From NCBI GenBank assembly GCA_002633005.1, contig NMRA01000363.1:220918-282917 (forward strand): a DNA stretch of 62,000 nt. The letters run 5' to 3'. Source of the DNA: Phoronis australis. Its lineage: Eukaryota; Phoronida; Phoronidae. The notes beneath the pieces were generated by a model. The model was not told the origin of the DNA. It saw only the letters and a list, made by a program, of their open reading frames with translations, and did not search any database. Position numbers and translations under genes: made by a program. This document shows, piece after piece, positions 1-13,231 of the stretch (its first letter is position 1; every line of letters begins with the position of its first letter).

Positions 1-7
1 CATTCCA

Positions 8-123
8 GACTACCACCACTCCAGACCACCACCAGTCCACACCACCGCCAATCCACATCACCACCACTCCACACCACCACCAATCCACACCATCACCAAT
101 CCACACCACCACCACCACCATCC
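8..123. repeat. 16-bp minisatellite, about 7 copies
   Basis: Successive 16-mers of the form CACCACCACCAATCCA run from 8 to 119 with a few substitutions each and grade into CCACCA repeats. From 124 to 2329 I see no gene, RNA or clear repeat. Confidence 0.9.
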
Positions 124-2332
124 TCATTGTCAGATTTCATTTAATTTTCCCAGGTGTTGCTTACCACACTACTTTCATTGGTTGATCAACTGACAGTTGC
201 TGGTTACTAAGACATGGAGCATATTTAGTGAGAAACTGGGTGCACTCCAAGCTCTACCCTACAATTAGCTCATTCAGTGCTCTTTTGCCATTGGTTTTCA
301 TTAATAATATATATTGTGAACATACTGATGGAAATGTCAGCTCCCCACTTGATTTAACTAGACAAGGTACTTTTCTGAGTGCATTAAACATTTATTTGCT
401 GATAAAGCCCTGCGGAACCTATAAATCTTTATGTAGGGTCACCATGGGGCTGGATGGCATATGACCAAAGGAAGTGGAATGCTCAGTGACAAACTTCCTC
501 TTGCACACATCCTGGGCCTTGTTGCAAAATTCACTGAAGACACTTGCGACAAGAAATCTTCACTTACGTATATGGAGGCCGTGAATTGTCTTCCATTCCA
601 TCCTCGGTGACCAATCTTCGGTTGCGGTGGCCATTTTGCTAGTTATGACCATTGAGGTTTTAAGCTACATGTAGCTTGTGACGGACTTGCTATAATTTCA
701 CTCGCGTTATTTTTAAATAGTCTTGCGATATGTCACCAGTTATCTTGCAAGAGACTGACATTCTGGGGAACACATCCCCACACTTGTGCACACAATACTT
801 TTTGCTGTTTTCATTGGAGTTACCATTTTCGAAAAAAAAACGCACAGTTTTCTTTTTACGGCTGTGACTTACCGTTCATTCACTGCTGTTACTTGCCGCA
901 AAATATCGTATTATTCTGTACGGTGATGATGCCACAGTTGGGCGCCAGCTGTAAAATTTTGGACCCTGGAATTCAAGCCAAATTGAATTTTCTTTATTCT
1001 GAAATATCCATACAATGCGTTTTCGTATAAATACAGTATAACAATAGATAAAATGGCTGAAAATCGCTGCCAATAAATATATTTCATGTGTCCACATAGT
1101 GTGTAACATCGAATGAATGATCGTTTGTTGTTGATCGTAATTCCTAAGTTAGGGATAGTCAAAATTAATATCGCTATTTTTAAAAAAAATTCTACATAAA
1201 ACTTTTTACGATTATGCTGTTTTTTTTGCATTCGCGTGGTAAAATTTTATCTTTTCATTATTTCTGATCATTAGATGCTCGTGTGATCTTTTTGTAATCA
1301 GTTGCGTGCCAACTAATACCAGCGTAGTTAGTCACTAACGCTAAAACAGTGCTTGAACTTTAAAGGACTTATCACTTTTTCTTAACTACTGTTCTGAAGT
1401 CACAAAATTCACCTGGAAGGCCAGCATTTGTAATTTAGCAATCATTCTTTTAGAGCTGGTTTCTCACATAAAATGATAGTCTAAATGATCTTTTTTCCAT
1501 TTTTCAATGGCTGTCTGTTATGTTCATTTGCAAGTGATGAGAAATTTACCAAGTGTTGTCTTGTAACATCTGGGCTGGGCTGCATAAAATTCAAAGTTAT
1601 ACACTGGAAAAGTTTGATTGTTGTGATGTCTGGTGCATTGTTCAACAATAAGAACGTGGGGCGCGATAATGCTACGTCATTGTTGCTATGCATTGTATAT
1701 CTTTTATGCAACTAGGCCCTGTCTATCAAACAGAATTATCCTAAAGTTAATTTTTAGTTCATAAGTGTGAGAAATTGGATTTTCATCTTTTGTCCATATT
1801 ATTTGTTGAATATGATAATTACGGTAATGCTAGCAAATGTGACCCAATGGAAGATCTTCATGGATTGGAATTCAAAGCCTTATGTTCCTATTCAAAAGTT
1901 CTTATCTTATATACAATATACCACGTGTATATCCTGTCTCAGGCATACCATTAGCTACAACAAGATTACTTTACTTAAATCCTTGAAATATCCTAGTGTT
2001 TGTCTCGGTCACCCTCATTAACACTCAAAAGTTTGGACATCAATGTGAAAACTGTCTACTTCAAGTCTATTTGATCTGCCACTTAGGTGACTGGTAGAAC
2101 AAGGTCAGGCCAAGGAACCCTTGCTCTGGTGTATGTTTCGAGTCTTGGCAGTGGGGTATGTTTTAGGTGTTCAGTTTTTCAGAAAAGAAGACACACCCGA
2201 GACGAGCACAATTATGTGGAAGTTGTTTTTTTTTACGCATTTTTTTCTAATGAAGCAGTTTCAAACCTTGCTTGCCCTTAATTAATTGATTATGTGCCCT
2301 TATGCAGCTTTTTAAAAACATGAGACCTTGAC

Positions 2333-4000
2333 ATTTTTATGTGCCCACATATTTTTATGTGGACGCACAATGACGTCATGTCTGTCCATTTGGCGTCCGT
2401 CTGGCGTCCATCTGGCATCCGCCCGTCCGGCATTCGCTGCTCTATTCCCAAAACCCTTTGACCTATGGATGGGACGGCATGAGTGAACTTTCTTACGGAT
2501 CTGATTACCGGTGTGACCCTAGTGGCAATTTTAGTTTTTTACATTTACCTCTGTGTCGACAAAGGTCCTTAACCTATTTTCATAAAATTTGGCGGTTTTT
2601 GGATGGATTCGACGGAAGTTTGTGCCACCTACCTAGTGGCCATTTTTACTGTTTTCGAGCCTGTTTTTGGCATCCACCCCTCTATCATCCAAGCTGCTGT
2701 ATTAGGATGAGTGTGAAAATTGGCATGTATGTTCTTACTAAGAAGGGGACGACTCAAGATAATTTTCTGATGACTTCGACTACTGTGGTGCCTCCTAGTG
2801 GCGGTTTTGTTTTTTTGCGCCTATGGCTATATCTCCTAAACAGTTTGCAGGATCTTTACTAAATTTAGCAAGTGCATTTATATGATGTTAACAACGGACG
2901 TCCACCACTTTTGGACTGATTTCCGGTGTGCCCCATAGTGGCAGTTTTAATATTTTCTTGTTTACCTCTGTATCTTCGTAGGTCCTCGACAGATTTTCAT
3001 AAAATATGGCAGTTAGGCGAGATGACGCTACCCTCTCATTTTCGTATTGATCCGAGGTATTTTGCGCTACCTAGTGGCCATTTTTACTGTTGCCGAATCT
3101 GTTTTTGGCGTCTACCGCTCTTATCAACCAATGGAATGATTCTGGAAAGTGGCATGTATGTTCCTAATGTGAAGAGGGCTGACGATGATTTTCTGGATTA
3201 CTGTGGCGTCTCCTGGTGGCAGTTTTTTGTACACCATGGCTGTATGCCCCTAAACTCTCTGCGGAATTTTTTATTAAATTTGGCAAATGTATTTATATGA
3301 AGTTGACAATGAAGGACGATGACTTTTAGCTGATCTGACTAACACTGTGCGCCCTGGTGCCAGTTTCATTTTTTGTATTTTCCTCTGTTTTTCTTAAGCT
3401 GCTTGACAGATTTTTACGGAATTTGATAAATAGTTTCTATTGAAATGATGACATGTTCCTGTTTTTGAATGGATTTGTCATATGTTGGCCCATCCGTAGT
3501 GGCCATTTTTACTGTTTTCTAGTCTGTTTTTGACATCCGCCCCTCTGTCAACCAAACCACTGTAAGGATGATTGTGAAAATTTGCATATTTTTTCTTAGT
3601 GTAAAGAGGATGGTTGATGATGATTTTGCAACGATTTCAATTACTGTGGTGCCTCCTAGTAGCAGATATTTTTGCGACCAATTAGCCTCCTAGTGGCATT
3701 TTAGTTTTTTTCTGTTTTCCTTGATTTCTCAAAAGTTCCATGACACATTTTTATGAAACTTTTTACATAACTTTAATGACATATACCAGTTTTTGGATGG
3801 ATTCGATGTATTTCGGACCATTTAGTGGCTATTTTTATGATAAAAAACCTCGGAAGCACGCTGTTTGCGGTTCATTCTCGGGTGTATTTCAATGCTTGGC
3901 ATTGCTCTAGTTTGAATTTGGAGCTGTAATCTTGTTCCTGGAATTTTAGGTGTCGGCAGATTTTTGAGGCACCTTGTACATAATTGTATATTTTTGTACA
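2333..4000 (+). mobile_element. CCTAGTGGC repeat family, divergent copy 1
   Basis: It starts with the head motif TTTTTATGTGCCCACAT, which folds with ATGTGGAC into a hairpin, then has GTCCG/GGCGTCC repeats, then several rounds of a degenerate unit: '...CCTAGTGGC(A/C)(A/G)TTTTNNTTTTT ... TGTATCTNC...GGATTTTCATAAAATTTGGC...'. The end near 3830-3920 carries a core block (AAGCACGCTGTTTGC ... TTTCAATGC) shared by other copies. No transposase is visible, so it is presumably non-autonomous. Open frames inside it are by-products of the repeats. Confidence 0.7.
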
Positions 4001-4323
4001 TCATGAATTGGTAGCTTGGTAAATAGACAGAGTACTGATATCATAAAACAGCATTTGGGTTAAAGTATCCATTATTTGCGAAAGACAATTGGCCTTGAAA
4101 AATGCCAGTTTGGCAGTTATTTTGTGGGCCATGAGTATAAAATTACTGCACTCTTATGATGTCATTCCTCAGGTCTAGGAAGGTAATAAATCAGACCTTA
4201 GCATGAGCTCTGTTTACCATTTAATGAGTGCTTTAGAATATGGGTCCTGTGACCACCTACATATTCGCTGCCCACATGTACAAAGGAGACTGTTGTCACA
4301 GAGCAACTAACAGAACAGCTGAT

Positions 4324-4349
4324 TGGGGGGGGGTGGGGAGTGGGGGGGC
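4324..4349 (+). repeat. G-rich tract with quadruplex potential
   Basis: Three G runs (9 Gs, 4 Gs and 7 Gs) fall within 26 bases, separated by T and AGT. The long runs could pair as four tracts. The sequence shows only the base pattern; any role is unknown. Confidence 0.6.
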
Positions 4350-4672
4350 AAGTGTGTATGTATAAGCATGCACTGAGGCGGAGCAAGTTGACACTGCAGC
4401 GGCCAGTTTGATATCGGTTTCAGAGGTACAGCAAGTTGCGCTCGATCAGTAGCTCCAGTGTCAACTACACGTCTAAACACAACTGGGGCAGGGCGGAAAA
4501 GGATCATCTTTCAATGCACTTGTGCAGTAGCGTATTATGGGTGATCCGCTGACATTCCACATTGCTTAGACCTTCGCTATTGTTTATGCAAGCATCGCTG
4601 ACAGTCGTTGTGTAAATGACCCTTGCTGATCCAATTTGCGATCTAATCTCATGTAAATACGACTTAAGTGGA

Positions 4673-4737
4673 ACAACTCGCACCGTGACAACTCACACCG
4701 TGACAACTCACACGGTAACAACTCGCACTGTGACAAC
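4673..4737. repeat. 15-bp tandem repeat, 4 copies
   Basis: Four units of ACAACTC(A/G)CAC(C/G/T)GT(G/A), with a partial fifth. The units differ by one to three bases. Confidence 0.9.
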
Positions 4738-7281
4738 TGTTCCTTGTGTAAAAACAGCTATTGAAAATGCCAACTAATAGGGGACTGGTGGTGTAATGAA
4801 GCTCCTGAAACCTTGTTATACTTAGTAGAAATACTGCAAAATTACTTATTGTAGAATAATGATTTTTTGTCAAATATCCATTATTGTGTTTATGACTTTG
4901 AAACTAGTGTATGAATTGAAACTCACACGTTGTTAATACAGTTTCAATTACTAAGAAACAGAAGTTTCTCCGAGAAATGAGTTGACATCACGCGAAAGTA
5001 ATTACCTGCATGCTCGCTGTTGCGCAAGCGTAAGTATGATCAGTTCCATCTTGCCACGGTTTCATGTTCAGACATAAAGTTGATGGTAAATGACACGATT
5101 GTTACTCTCACCCCAGAAATTGTCATCAAAATGAACACCGTGGTGACAATTTGTTGTACATCAACTTGTGTCTGGTGTTCCACGTCAGCATTTGTATTGA
5201 GAACAAACTGTGTAAAGACTCTGAGAGTGCCCTCTAAACGGCTATGATTACCACTTACTAATTCTATGACTGCGTATTTACCAAAATTCGAAACTGAAAA
5301 AGCATGCCATCTGGATCTAGGCCGCACCACAGGGGGCTTAAATCACCGCAAAAAACAAAAATACCCTGATGGCGTTTTTAGTTGTGCTAGGGAGACGGAA
5401 TGGGTGATTGTGGTTAATTGCGTGAAGAGGCACACAAATATTTTGTAAGTTTCAGCAGACGTGTGATGAAGTAGGGCATTCTGATGTTGTGACAAGACGC
5501 AGCACAAAGCTTCAGAAAACAGGATGTTTCCGGTAAAAGGAGATAGTTGGCAAGTATGGATTGTTGAGAGCCCTCCTTATTGAATAGCTAACTTTTCAAA
5601 TACCCACGCCATACAAACCCGCCAGACAGTGATCACGTCTTTGGTTGACAGGGGTTCATTGCCACCGACAGATCCCATGTAGTGCATACGGAGGTTCTTT
5701 CAACCTAGTGGTATAAACAGTGTTCTGACACATTTCCTATCACAATGCTGGCAAATTTTCACTGATGTGCAGTTGGGTATAGTAATGGCTTATGGAAAAA
5801 ACGCAAACCTCTTGAAATGTGCATAGATGAAGGACATCATGTCCCATAACATTACCTACTGTGATGAAGAATCCATGGCTTCGTTGTTGGTGACTGGCTT
5901 CGTGGTTTCTGGTGGCTGAGACTGATAAAAGTGGTACAATTCCGATCCCTGCCGATTTTGAAAAACTAAAATAATTTAGTGAACTTAACCTTATCAAACA
6001 GTGGGAAGGGTTGACAATGGGATCCGTTCCTCTACTTTTAAAGTAGAGAACCACAATATGCAGCATTGAAATTCTGGCCACCAAATGTTCAGTCGGCCTC
6101 AAGGTTAAGTCGCTTTCTCGCTCTCATTACTCTAGAGAGTGCCAATATGAAAAGTCCCCTATTCTATATCTTCAACCTGCAAAGTTTCACTTGCAGAAAG
6201 TTAAGTTGAATGACCTGATGTAGTTAGGTATGGTAGACAAGTGTTTATGTAGTGACAAGTATATTGTTTATTAATGCCAGGATCATTTATAAATTGTTAT
6301 AATAGTAGGTGCACCCAGCTCAAATTTTTCCTCTTTGTCATGTCAGAGTGAGACACAATGATAATAAGAAATCAAATAAAATGTAATATCGTCCAGTCAC
6401 TTCGTAGCTGATAAATATGGCAATTTGTCTAGGAAAATGCTGAAATATAATTCTAATGCTGAAAAATTACTTGTTCAAAATGAATCACAATGATGTATTT
6501 GTGAGGATTTTAAAAAAGAAAAGATAACATTTTTGCAATAACTTATGTGGGCATCCGCTTTCTCCTTTTTTGCAATTTGAGAAGGAGACTGGCGCAGACC
6601 AGAATCAAATATGCTTTTTTGGCCTGGAGTCTTTGAGCATAGTTTTAAATAACAGTGATGCTTTCCACTTGATCACTCTGTCAACTGATTGTATTGATTC
6701 AAGCAGAGTGCTTGTATGAATTATTAACCACAGTCATAGAATTACTTTCATAAATGATAGTCTTAACACTGACTTATGGGTTATACACATAACTGTTGAT
6801 TTTACGGTCTTTGCGTGTTTTGGAAAAAGTATCTGTGATTTCTAAAGGATAATTTTTGATCGATAGAACTGGAACTAAAAAACTGAGCATTGTTTTATGG
6901 TGTCCTGTTTTTGTTGCTGGAATCAGTGATATCGTCTACATTCATATTTTTGTACCAGTTATTGATGAATAGCACCAACATGTTCATCCCCAGAAGAATT
7001 CATTTGCGTTGCTATGGGTGAAACCTCCATAAAAAGTAACCCTTTATGTAAAAGTTCCTGGTGTGTTCCTTTTTCTGTTGCTAATTACCTTGAGGGTTTG
7101 TCTCTAATTTCTCAGAGATAGACTTTGGCCAAAAATGGTACAATACTCCATCTTTGTATGTCTCTGTATTCCAATGCAAGTGTTTCTAAAACACCAAACA
7201 CCTGACAAATGCATCTCTGAGAGCGCCTAAGTAACCTTTCCGCGACCCAATAACCATGCTTCCTTTGTATACATAACTATT

Positions 7282-7411
7282 TACTGTAAACTCATGGGTT
7301 AAACGCCCATGCTGACTTTTGCCAACTGCCTATTGCTCAGTAATCGCCCAAATTCCGTTTTAGGGTTACCCAATTGAAGCACCGAGGACTTTAACCCGCG
7401 AGTTTACGGTA
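7282..7411. mobile_element. 130-bp MITE with terminal inverted repeats and TA flanks
   Basis: The left end TACTGTAAACTCATGGGTTA and the right end, read on the minus strand, TACCGTAAACTCGCGGGTTA agree at 17 of 20 bases. Each end carries the TA dinucleotide outermost, as expected for a TA target-site duplication. The interior is non-coding. The ends resemble those of the 1.6-kb element at 20376-21998, so both likely belong to one transposon group. Confidence 0.75.
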
Positions 7412-8691
7412 GTCTTAATCTTTCCATGAAAAAACTTGTAAATTTTGCTTGACCTCATGAGTGAAGCCTAAATGCAGCATTTTGCCATGGACTTTAATTG
7501 TGCATCACTCAATAAATATCCAATGGCAGAACAGTTGTAATTTCACGGTTTATGATAACTGCAAATTATTTTTATTAAAAATTTGTGAAATCCCATAACA
7601 TCAAATTTTCATGCAAGACATAAGTTGAACATACCAGGGAGCGCTAACTTCAGAAACATGCATTTTCCTGAAATGATCTTATGTCCATATAAAGCCCCCA
7701 TGGTGCTCTTCTGGAAAACAGTGCACAACACTTTCGGAAACTTGTATTCCTTAAAGCACAGCTCATTGAGCAGTGGACTTTATGGTAAAATTTCAGTGGT
7801 AGATATACATTTAAGTAGAATGTGATAAAGCAGTAACTTAGTGCTTCATATTTTATAAGAAATAAATGATGAACTAAAATTTCAATTGTCCGACCATATT
7901 GTGTTAATATGCTATAAAAGGGAGTAGGTGACTGCATTTGACCATACAAAATTCAACTGTGTGGTGGTGGCATCAGAGGCGATGATTAGCTCGTTCTGTA
8001 GACCTAAATCCCGTTTAAACTATAAATTTTAATTCGGCTTAAGCCATTTATGGCTCGAGTCATTTTGCGGAGCATGTGAAACAGCACCGGATTAGCTGTA
8101 ATCGGCTCTAGCCACACCCCCTTGAGGAGGAGGATTCAAGTTTTAGCCAATCTACATATCTTTTAAATGTAAACGGGCAGTCTAATCATTTGAATATCTC
8201 ATCGCAGAACAGCGGTAGTTTAACGGATGATGGTGGCAGATAATTTGAACTCACCTATTTCAGTCAAAAATAATTAATGAAATTGGTCTTTTCTTTTTTC
8301 AAGGGCTCATGACATTATGAATGCCCACATTTTCCATAACACTATCTGATGGTAACTGTGGCTTGCAATTCATTCTAACGAAGCCTTTATTTTGTGCAAC
8401 ATTTACTTGTCCGCCATATTGCGTTCTAAATTAATGAGATTTTACCCGATAATAAAGAAGTGGAATGTTTCACCATTCACTTTCTTGAAATCTTTTAATA
8501 CTATGACTGCGCCTGATGTTATGTGCTAAACAGGTAAAAAGTTACTAAAACGTGATAGTCACAAAAACATATGATCAGTTTTTGAAACCCAACCCCGTTA
8601 AATTTCCCTTCATGCCGCAGCTGAATCGTAGTAAGTGGTGCTGACCATTGACCACACTCTTTCGCCATCAGGCAACACCACTATTTTGAAA
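7412..8691. other. Stretch without a recognisable gene
   Basis: No gene or RNA was recognised. A short dispersed motif (CTTGTCCGCCATATTGCGTTC, 8408-8428) recurs in variant form at 32421, 47201, 57111 and 60359. Confidence 0.5.
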
Positions 8692-9157
8692 CCCTTTCAT
8701 ACCTACGTCGGCACGTTGAAGTATTGTGAACGATTAACTTCGATCCTGGATCGAAGTTAACAGCAGTAAACAGATGGATTTAACAGCGGAGCGTGGATGC
8801 TGCGGTGCAGTATGAACGGTCAACTTTTGTCCCATCGAAGTTATCAACAGGTGCCACTGTTACCGTCAACAATTATAGGGCAGTGTCGTCGCTTAAATAG
8901 TTGCTTATATTTTGCTCTAATAATAACCAATTACAAACATTTTTTTGTTAATAAGAAGCACATGTAAATGTTCTCAAATTGTCACATTAAAAAGTCTTAG
9001 CGTGCAGCGCCACCTTGCGATTATTTTGAGTAAAACAGCGTCACCTACCGTTTGCTTTGATGTCCGTTAACTACCAAAGCCGATATCAATGGTTTAGTTA
9101 ACTTTGCTGTTAACATCGAGGCTCTGCTCAGACCGGAGTAAAGTCAGTATGAAAGGG
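8692..9157. mobile_element. GAAGTTAAC element, 466-bp copy with short inverted ends
   Basis: The ends are CCCTTTCATAC (8692-8702) and its exact inverse GTATGAAAGGG (9147-9157). The interior repeats TTAACTTCGAT / ATCGAAGTTAAC in both orientations, including a palindrome around 8731-8760. A second copy lies at 48407-48810 with the same right end, and a divergent one at about 36550-36960. No open frame of note: a non-autonomous element. Confidence 0.7.
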
Positions 9158-10672
9158 TCTTTGGAGTATACGGTATTACCTGTGTTCTCTAAGTTTATAA
9201 AATTGCTGGTTAATACAATCTTCATATTCATGATAAATAGTTGCCCAAGGTGACTACGTAGCCTATAAATTCAGGCATGCATGATTTTAATTTTGTTGTT
9301 TTTATTAGGTCTGTTATTCTGTTTTATGATTGCATTTTACCCAGATGTCTGGAAACATCTGATGAGTTGCAATTCAGTTGTGTTCTCCACAAATGTAAAC
9401 TCAATTTGTCCAAAGCTGGAAGCACTGAAATGTCAACAAACATACCTGCCGGTAGTGTGAGGTGCTAGATAATCCCGTCAGTGCAAATGTACTTGCAAGT
9501 TGTACATTTGTCCACTTTGCTTCCCCGTATACTTAAGGGGGTAATGCACAATGCTGCAGAAAAGTGTTATAGTACCTACTATTACCAACGTTAATTCATA
9601 GTCAATTACCAGAAAAACTAGGCTGTGTCAACTGTTGAAAGTGTGTATTTTTTGAAAGAAGAAAGATCAGGGTTTATAAAAATACACTTTATACTTATGC
9701 GGGGGGTGGTGTATTGAAATGTGTCGCAAGTGCCAACAAACACTGGATGTTTTCTACATTTATTATTGTATGACACCAGTGAAATGTAATAAATTAAACT
9801 TGAATTCATCTCATAATTTCTGCCTTCAGCACTGCGTGCCTGTAAAATTTTGCTGGCCAGTGAATACTTGGGGATTGGTTGCAAATATGCACTTCATAAT
9901 CATAAACTAGTTTGAAATGACTTGAGATAGCCCATCTTCAAATAGGCACTGAAACGATTTCTTCATTGTAAAGACGAATTATCATACTTCTGAATGAATT
10001 TCTCCTCTGTCTCCATCACTTAATGAAGGTTTTCAGCTCATTTTCCAAGACATTGCCTTATGTATTGAAGTAGCCTTGGTAATATTATTGTATATAAATG
10101 GGAATGTATAAGTGATTGCCGTTTATAAAGTGCTGTCTTGAATTAACATACTATGTTATTTGTTTTCTATAAATTCAGCATATTGCATCCTGCAATTGAA
10201 TCATGGGTAATTGAATACTTGAGTGTAAAAATATCTTGAGTCTTGTTAGTTGATAATAAATTCAGTATGTAGCAGCTATTATTTACCTATAGTTGTCATT
10301 TAACTAAAATTTTGCTAATCTGTTGACACCGCAATATCAATTTGTGATTTTGCTCTCAAGTGTTGATAGTAATAGTGGAAATGCGTGCCCCTATGTCTTG
10401 TAATTCCAGTATTCAGGTTCTGTTTGATACTGGTTCGATATTGCTTAATGACTTGAGATGGTGTGTTCATATAGCTGAGTACTGTCAGCTTGCTCATGTG
10501 TACACAGTCTTCTTCTGGCTGCATTGTGTATGCATGGCTTCAACACATGATATACTAGTCAGGTGTATGCAAATGGCTGATCTATAAATATCTCGTATTG
10601 ACTGCCATTTTCCTAGCCTTGCCTTACTATGATTCTCAACTAATCAATAAAAAGCACTTTGCTAGGCATATG
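9158..10672. other. Stretch without a recognisable gene
   Basis: Only short chance open frames. A 9-bp-stem hairpin (CAAATGTAC ... GTACATTTG) lies near 9484-9511. Nothing else supported. Confidence 0.5.
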
Positions 10673-10686
10673 TCTCTCTCTCTCTC

Positions 10687-10737
<51 letters not shown>

Positions 10738-10757
10738 CTCTGTGTGTCTCTCTCTCT
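10673..10757. repeat. (CT)n microsatellite
   Basis: Nearly pure CT dinucleotides over about 60 bases, then mixed CT/GT. The serine/leucine-rich open frames across it are a by-product of the dinucleotide. Confidence 0.95.
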
Positions 10758-11779
10758 ATCACTCTATCTTGGGCCTCTTCGCTTCAGTATCATGCGTTCA
10801 TGATCACGCTATTATGCTGGCACGCTGCCTATCAGTCATGGAGAATTTAACGTTAGTAATTTTGTGTGAGACTAGCTTGTGCCTTTGGATGTAGATAATT
10901 TTGTTGCACCGAATAATGTTGGCAAATCGCAAAATTTCGAACTGGCTGTAAGTCGACTAGATGTTATGCGGCAAAGGTTAGTTCTAGTTATAATGCGTTA
11001 ATCGGGAGAGCAGAGTATAAGGCACTTAAACCCTCATATTCAGTTATTGGATCTGGTCTATCCTCAGAAAGTATTGGAAATCTATAAACTAAGTTAGCAA
11101 TGTCTTCATTGGGTCTGTGTTATGAATGCATGCAACTGTGTTTTGTTTTCAGTGCACTGACTAAACGGTTGTCGCTTTTGTTCAGAATAGATTTGATCAA
11201 TGCGTCTTCGCAGGTGGTGTACTTTAAGTATTGACATAAGGTGGCACTTTTTTGCCATTTCATACAATTAAACTTAATACCCCCATGTTGAGTTTATGTG
11301 TACATTATCGTAGGTGCAATTTTGCTTAATTGTAGCACTTTAATAGTATTACAAAAATGAAACCGATCCGTTTCATTTCTCGATTATTTTCCAATGTTTT
11401 CCGTTGATAAATTGTCACAAGATTATACTATGTTATCCAGTATACATTGCGCATATTTAGTGCAATGATTTCTCAGAACTGATTTCTCGGACTCCAGGAA
11501 ATTGAAGGGAACCTCAGTATTTGGAAGTGTAGGTCGAATACTGGTATTGTGGAGATTCACCAGAGAGTTTGTGTTTTTCCTTTACCTAAATTTGTTCCGT
11601 AAGATTTAGGTGAAAGGATGTCAGTAAACCCTGTTTTGTTGATTTTAACCGATCCTCGTTCTGTCACCTGTTAATGCACCACTGTCGTCTCTCTTGAGTG
11701 AGACTAAAAACACATACTGTCTTAAAGATCGGATATTGCGATTCTTGGTGGGTGGGCTTTCCCTATTATGCCATCCACA

Positions 11780-12060
11780 CATAGACTTACCCCAGAACAA
11801 GTTACCCCTGGAACAGGTAGCTTGCACCACTTATAATTGCTCTGTGGCTGCAGAAGTGGGGTATAATACAGGGGAAGTAATTATCAGCTGGGGTTATACA
11901 CACATGAGTTTTCTTTTGCGCGCCATACTCACGTTAGGTGTTCATTGTCTAGCACAGAAAAACAACTTCGGCCTTACCCTAGTTATCGGATTTATGTGTG
12001 TGGACGCTGCACTTAAAAAGTGGGGTAAGTTTCACTAGTGCAAGTAATGTTTTAGAGTAG
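11780..12060. repeat. Dispersed repeat, copy 1 (partner at 15530-15800)
   Basis: It shares a string of blocks in the same order with 15530-15800, for example TTGCACCACTT(A/G)TAAT, GAAGTAATTATCAGCT and ATGTGTGTGGA(C/T)GCT, with substitutions throughout. Both copies end with a motif of the type GTGGGG(T/C)AAGTT(T/G)CACTAGT. Non-coding and old. Confidence 0.7.
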
Positions 12061-12418
12061 GCTGTGTGTGGAAGGGACTTAACAGGTGTCGTGCAGCTCA
12101 CCTAATGCCTAGGTCACACTTCTGCGTTTAGCGTCTTTGAAAAGAGATTTCTGATTTTACTCCAAATTTTTTAGGTTTGTTGACAGTTACAGGGAATTAT
12201 TTTTGTTTCAGAGAACTAGATGGGAAAGTTTATCTTATTAAATATCTGTTAATAGGTCAAAGTCGGATCTGGTGTCCTCTTAATTTTTGTTGGCCAAGTT
12301 CTCACTTCAGATACAGCCCAGGTGTACACTGTATTCGTATTTCTTTCCTGTATGTGTGCACCAATCCTTATTACTTGGCGAAATAAATTACGCCAAGTAT
12401 GTTGCTCTTCCACTAAGT

Positions 12419-12900
12419 TTTTTTTTTTTTTGTTTGCACGATACAGGTCGCAATTTTCGTCCGATCATCACGAAATTTACACACAACACGTACTTCCGGA
12501 AGTAGTGGAAGCCTATTGTTTTTCGTCAAAATCGGATCCAAGATGGCGGCTGTGGCGGCCATTTTGTTTCCATTTAAACGTTCAAATGCTTCTGGAGGCT
12601 ACAATTTTTTACGTAAAAGGCTAAGAATCGGCACAGTAAATGGACCTGAAGTTTGCTACAAGTATACCGGAAATTGTTTACTTCCGGTTAAAGATGGCGG
12701 AAATATCGGCGATCGCGCATGCGCACCTCGGTTTTGGCTTAAAAACGTTTTCTCCTCTAGAGGGCGCATTATGGGACCAATTCCTTCGAATTTTTACAGG
12801 TATTAGTTTCTTGTAACATGCTATTATACAATGCCAAAAAACCGGAAGTTGCATTCAAGATGGCGGATATGGCGCATATTGACCCATTTTCAGTCTTCTG
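12419..12900. repeat. Repeat unit rich in 'AAGATGGCGG' and 'CTTCCGG', left of the first gap
   Basis: After a T run (12419-12431), the phrases AAGATGGCGG, CTTCCGG and CCATTTTG recur at about 12540, 12680 and 12840 with different spacers. This is a degenerate tandem arrangement running into the N gap at 12901. No coding sense was recognised. Confidence 0.5.
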
Positions 12901-13231
12901 NNNNNNNNNNNNNNNNNNNNNNNNNNNNNNNNNNNNNNNNNNNNNNNNNNNNNNNNNNNNNNNNNNNNNNNNNNNNNNNNNNNNNNNNNNNNNNNNNNNN
13001 NNNNNNNNNNNNNNNNNNNNNNNNNNNNNNNNNNNNNNNNNNNNNNNNNNNNNNNNNNNNNNNNNNNNNNNNNNNNNNNNNNNNNNNNNNNNNNNNNNNN
13101 NNNNNNNNNNNNNNNNNNNNNNNNNNNNNNNNNNNNNNNNNNNNNNNNNNNNNNNNNNNNNNNNNNNNNNNNNNNNNNNNNNNNNNNNNNNNNNNNNNNN
13201 NNNNNNNNNNNNNNNNNNNNNNNNNNNNNNN
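12901..13231. other. Assembly gap (331 N)
   Basis: Unknown bases. The right edge is in the CAT/CGT-rich tail of the CCTAGTGGC family. Confidence 1.

Larger units (their letters stand above)
4001..7281. other. Stretch without a recognisable gene
   Basis: It contains a G-rich tract (4324-4349) and a 15-bp tandem repeat (4673-4737). Otherwise AT-rich, with short open frames only and no recognisable domain on either strand. Confidence 0.6.

Noticed and set aside
2458-3300. Two open frames of over 120 codons with similar Cys/Phe/Leu-rich protein
   Set aside because: They resemble each other because both lie in units of the CCTAGTGGC repeat; there is no domain and copies elsewhere are frameshifted.
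10598-10894. Serine/leucine-rich open frames
   Set aside because: Direct translation of a CT microsatellite.
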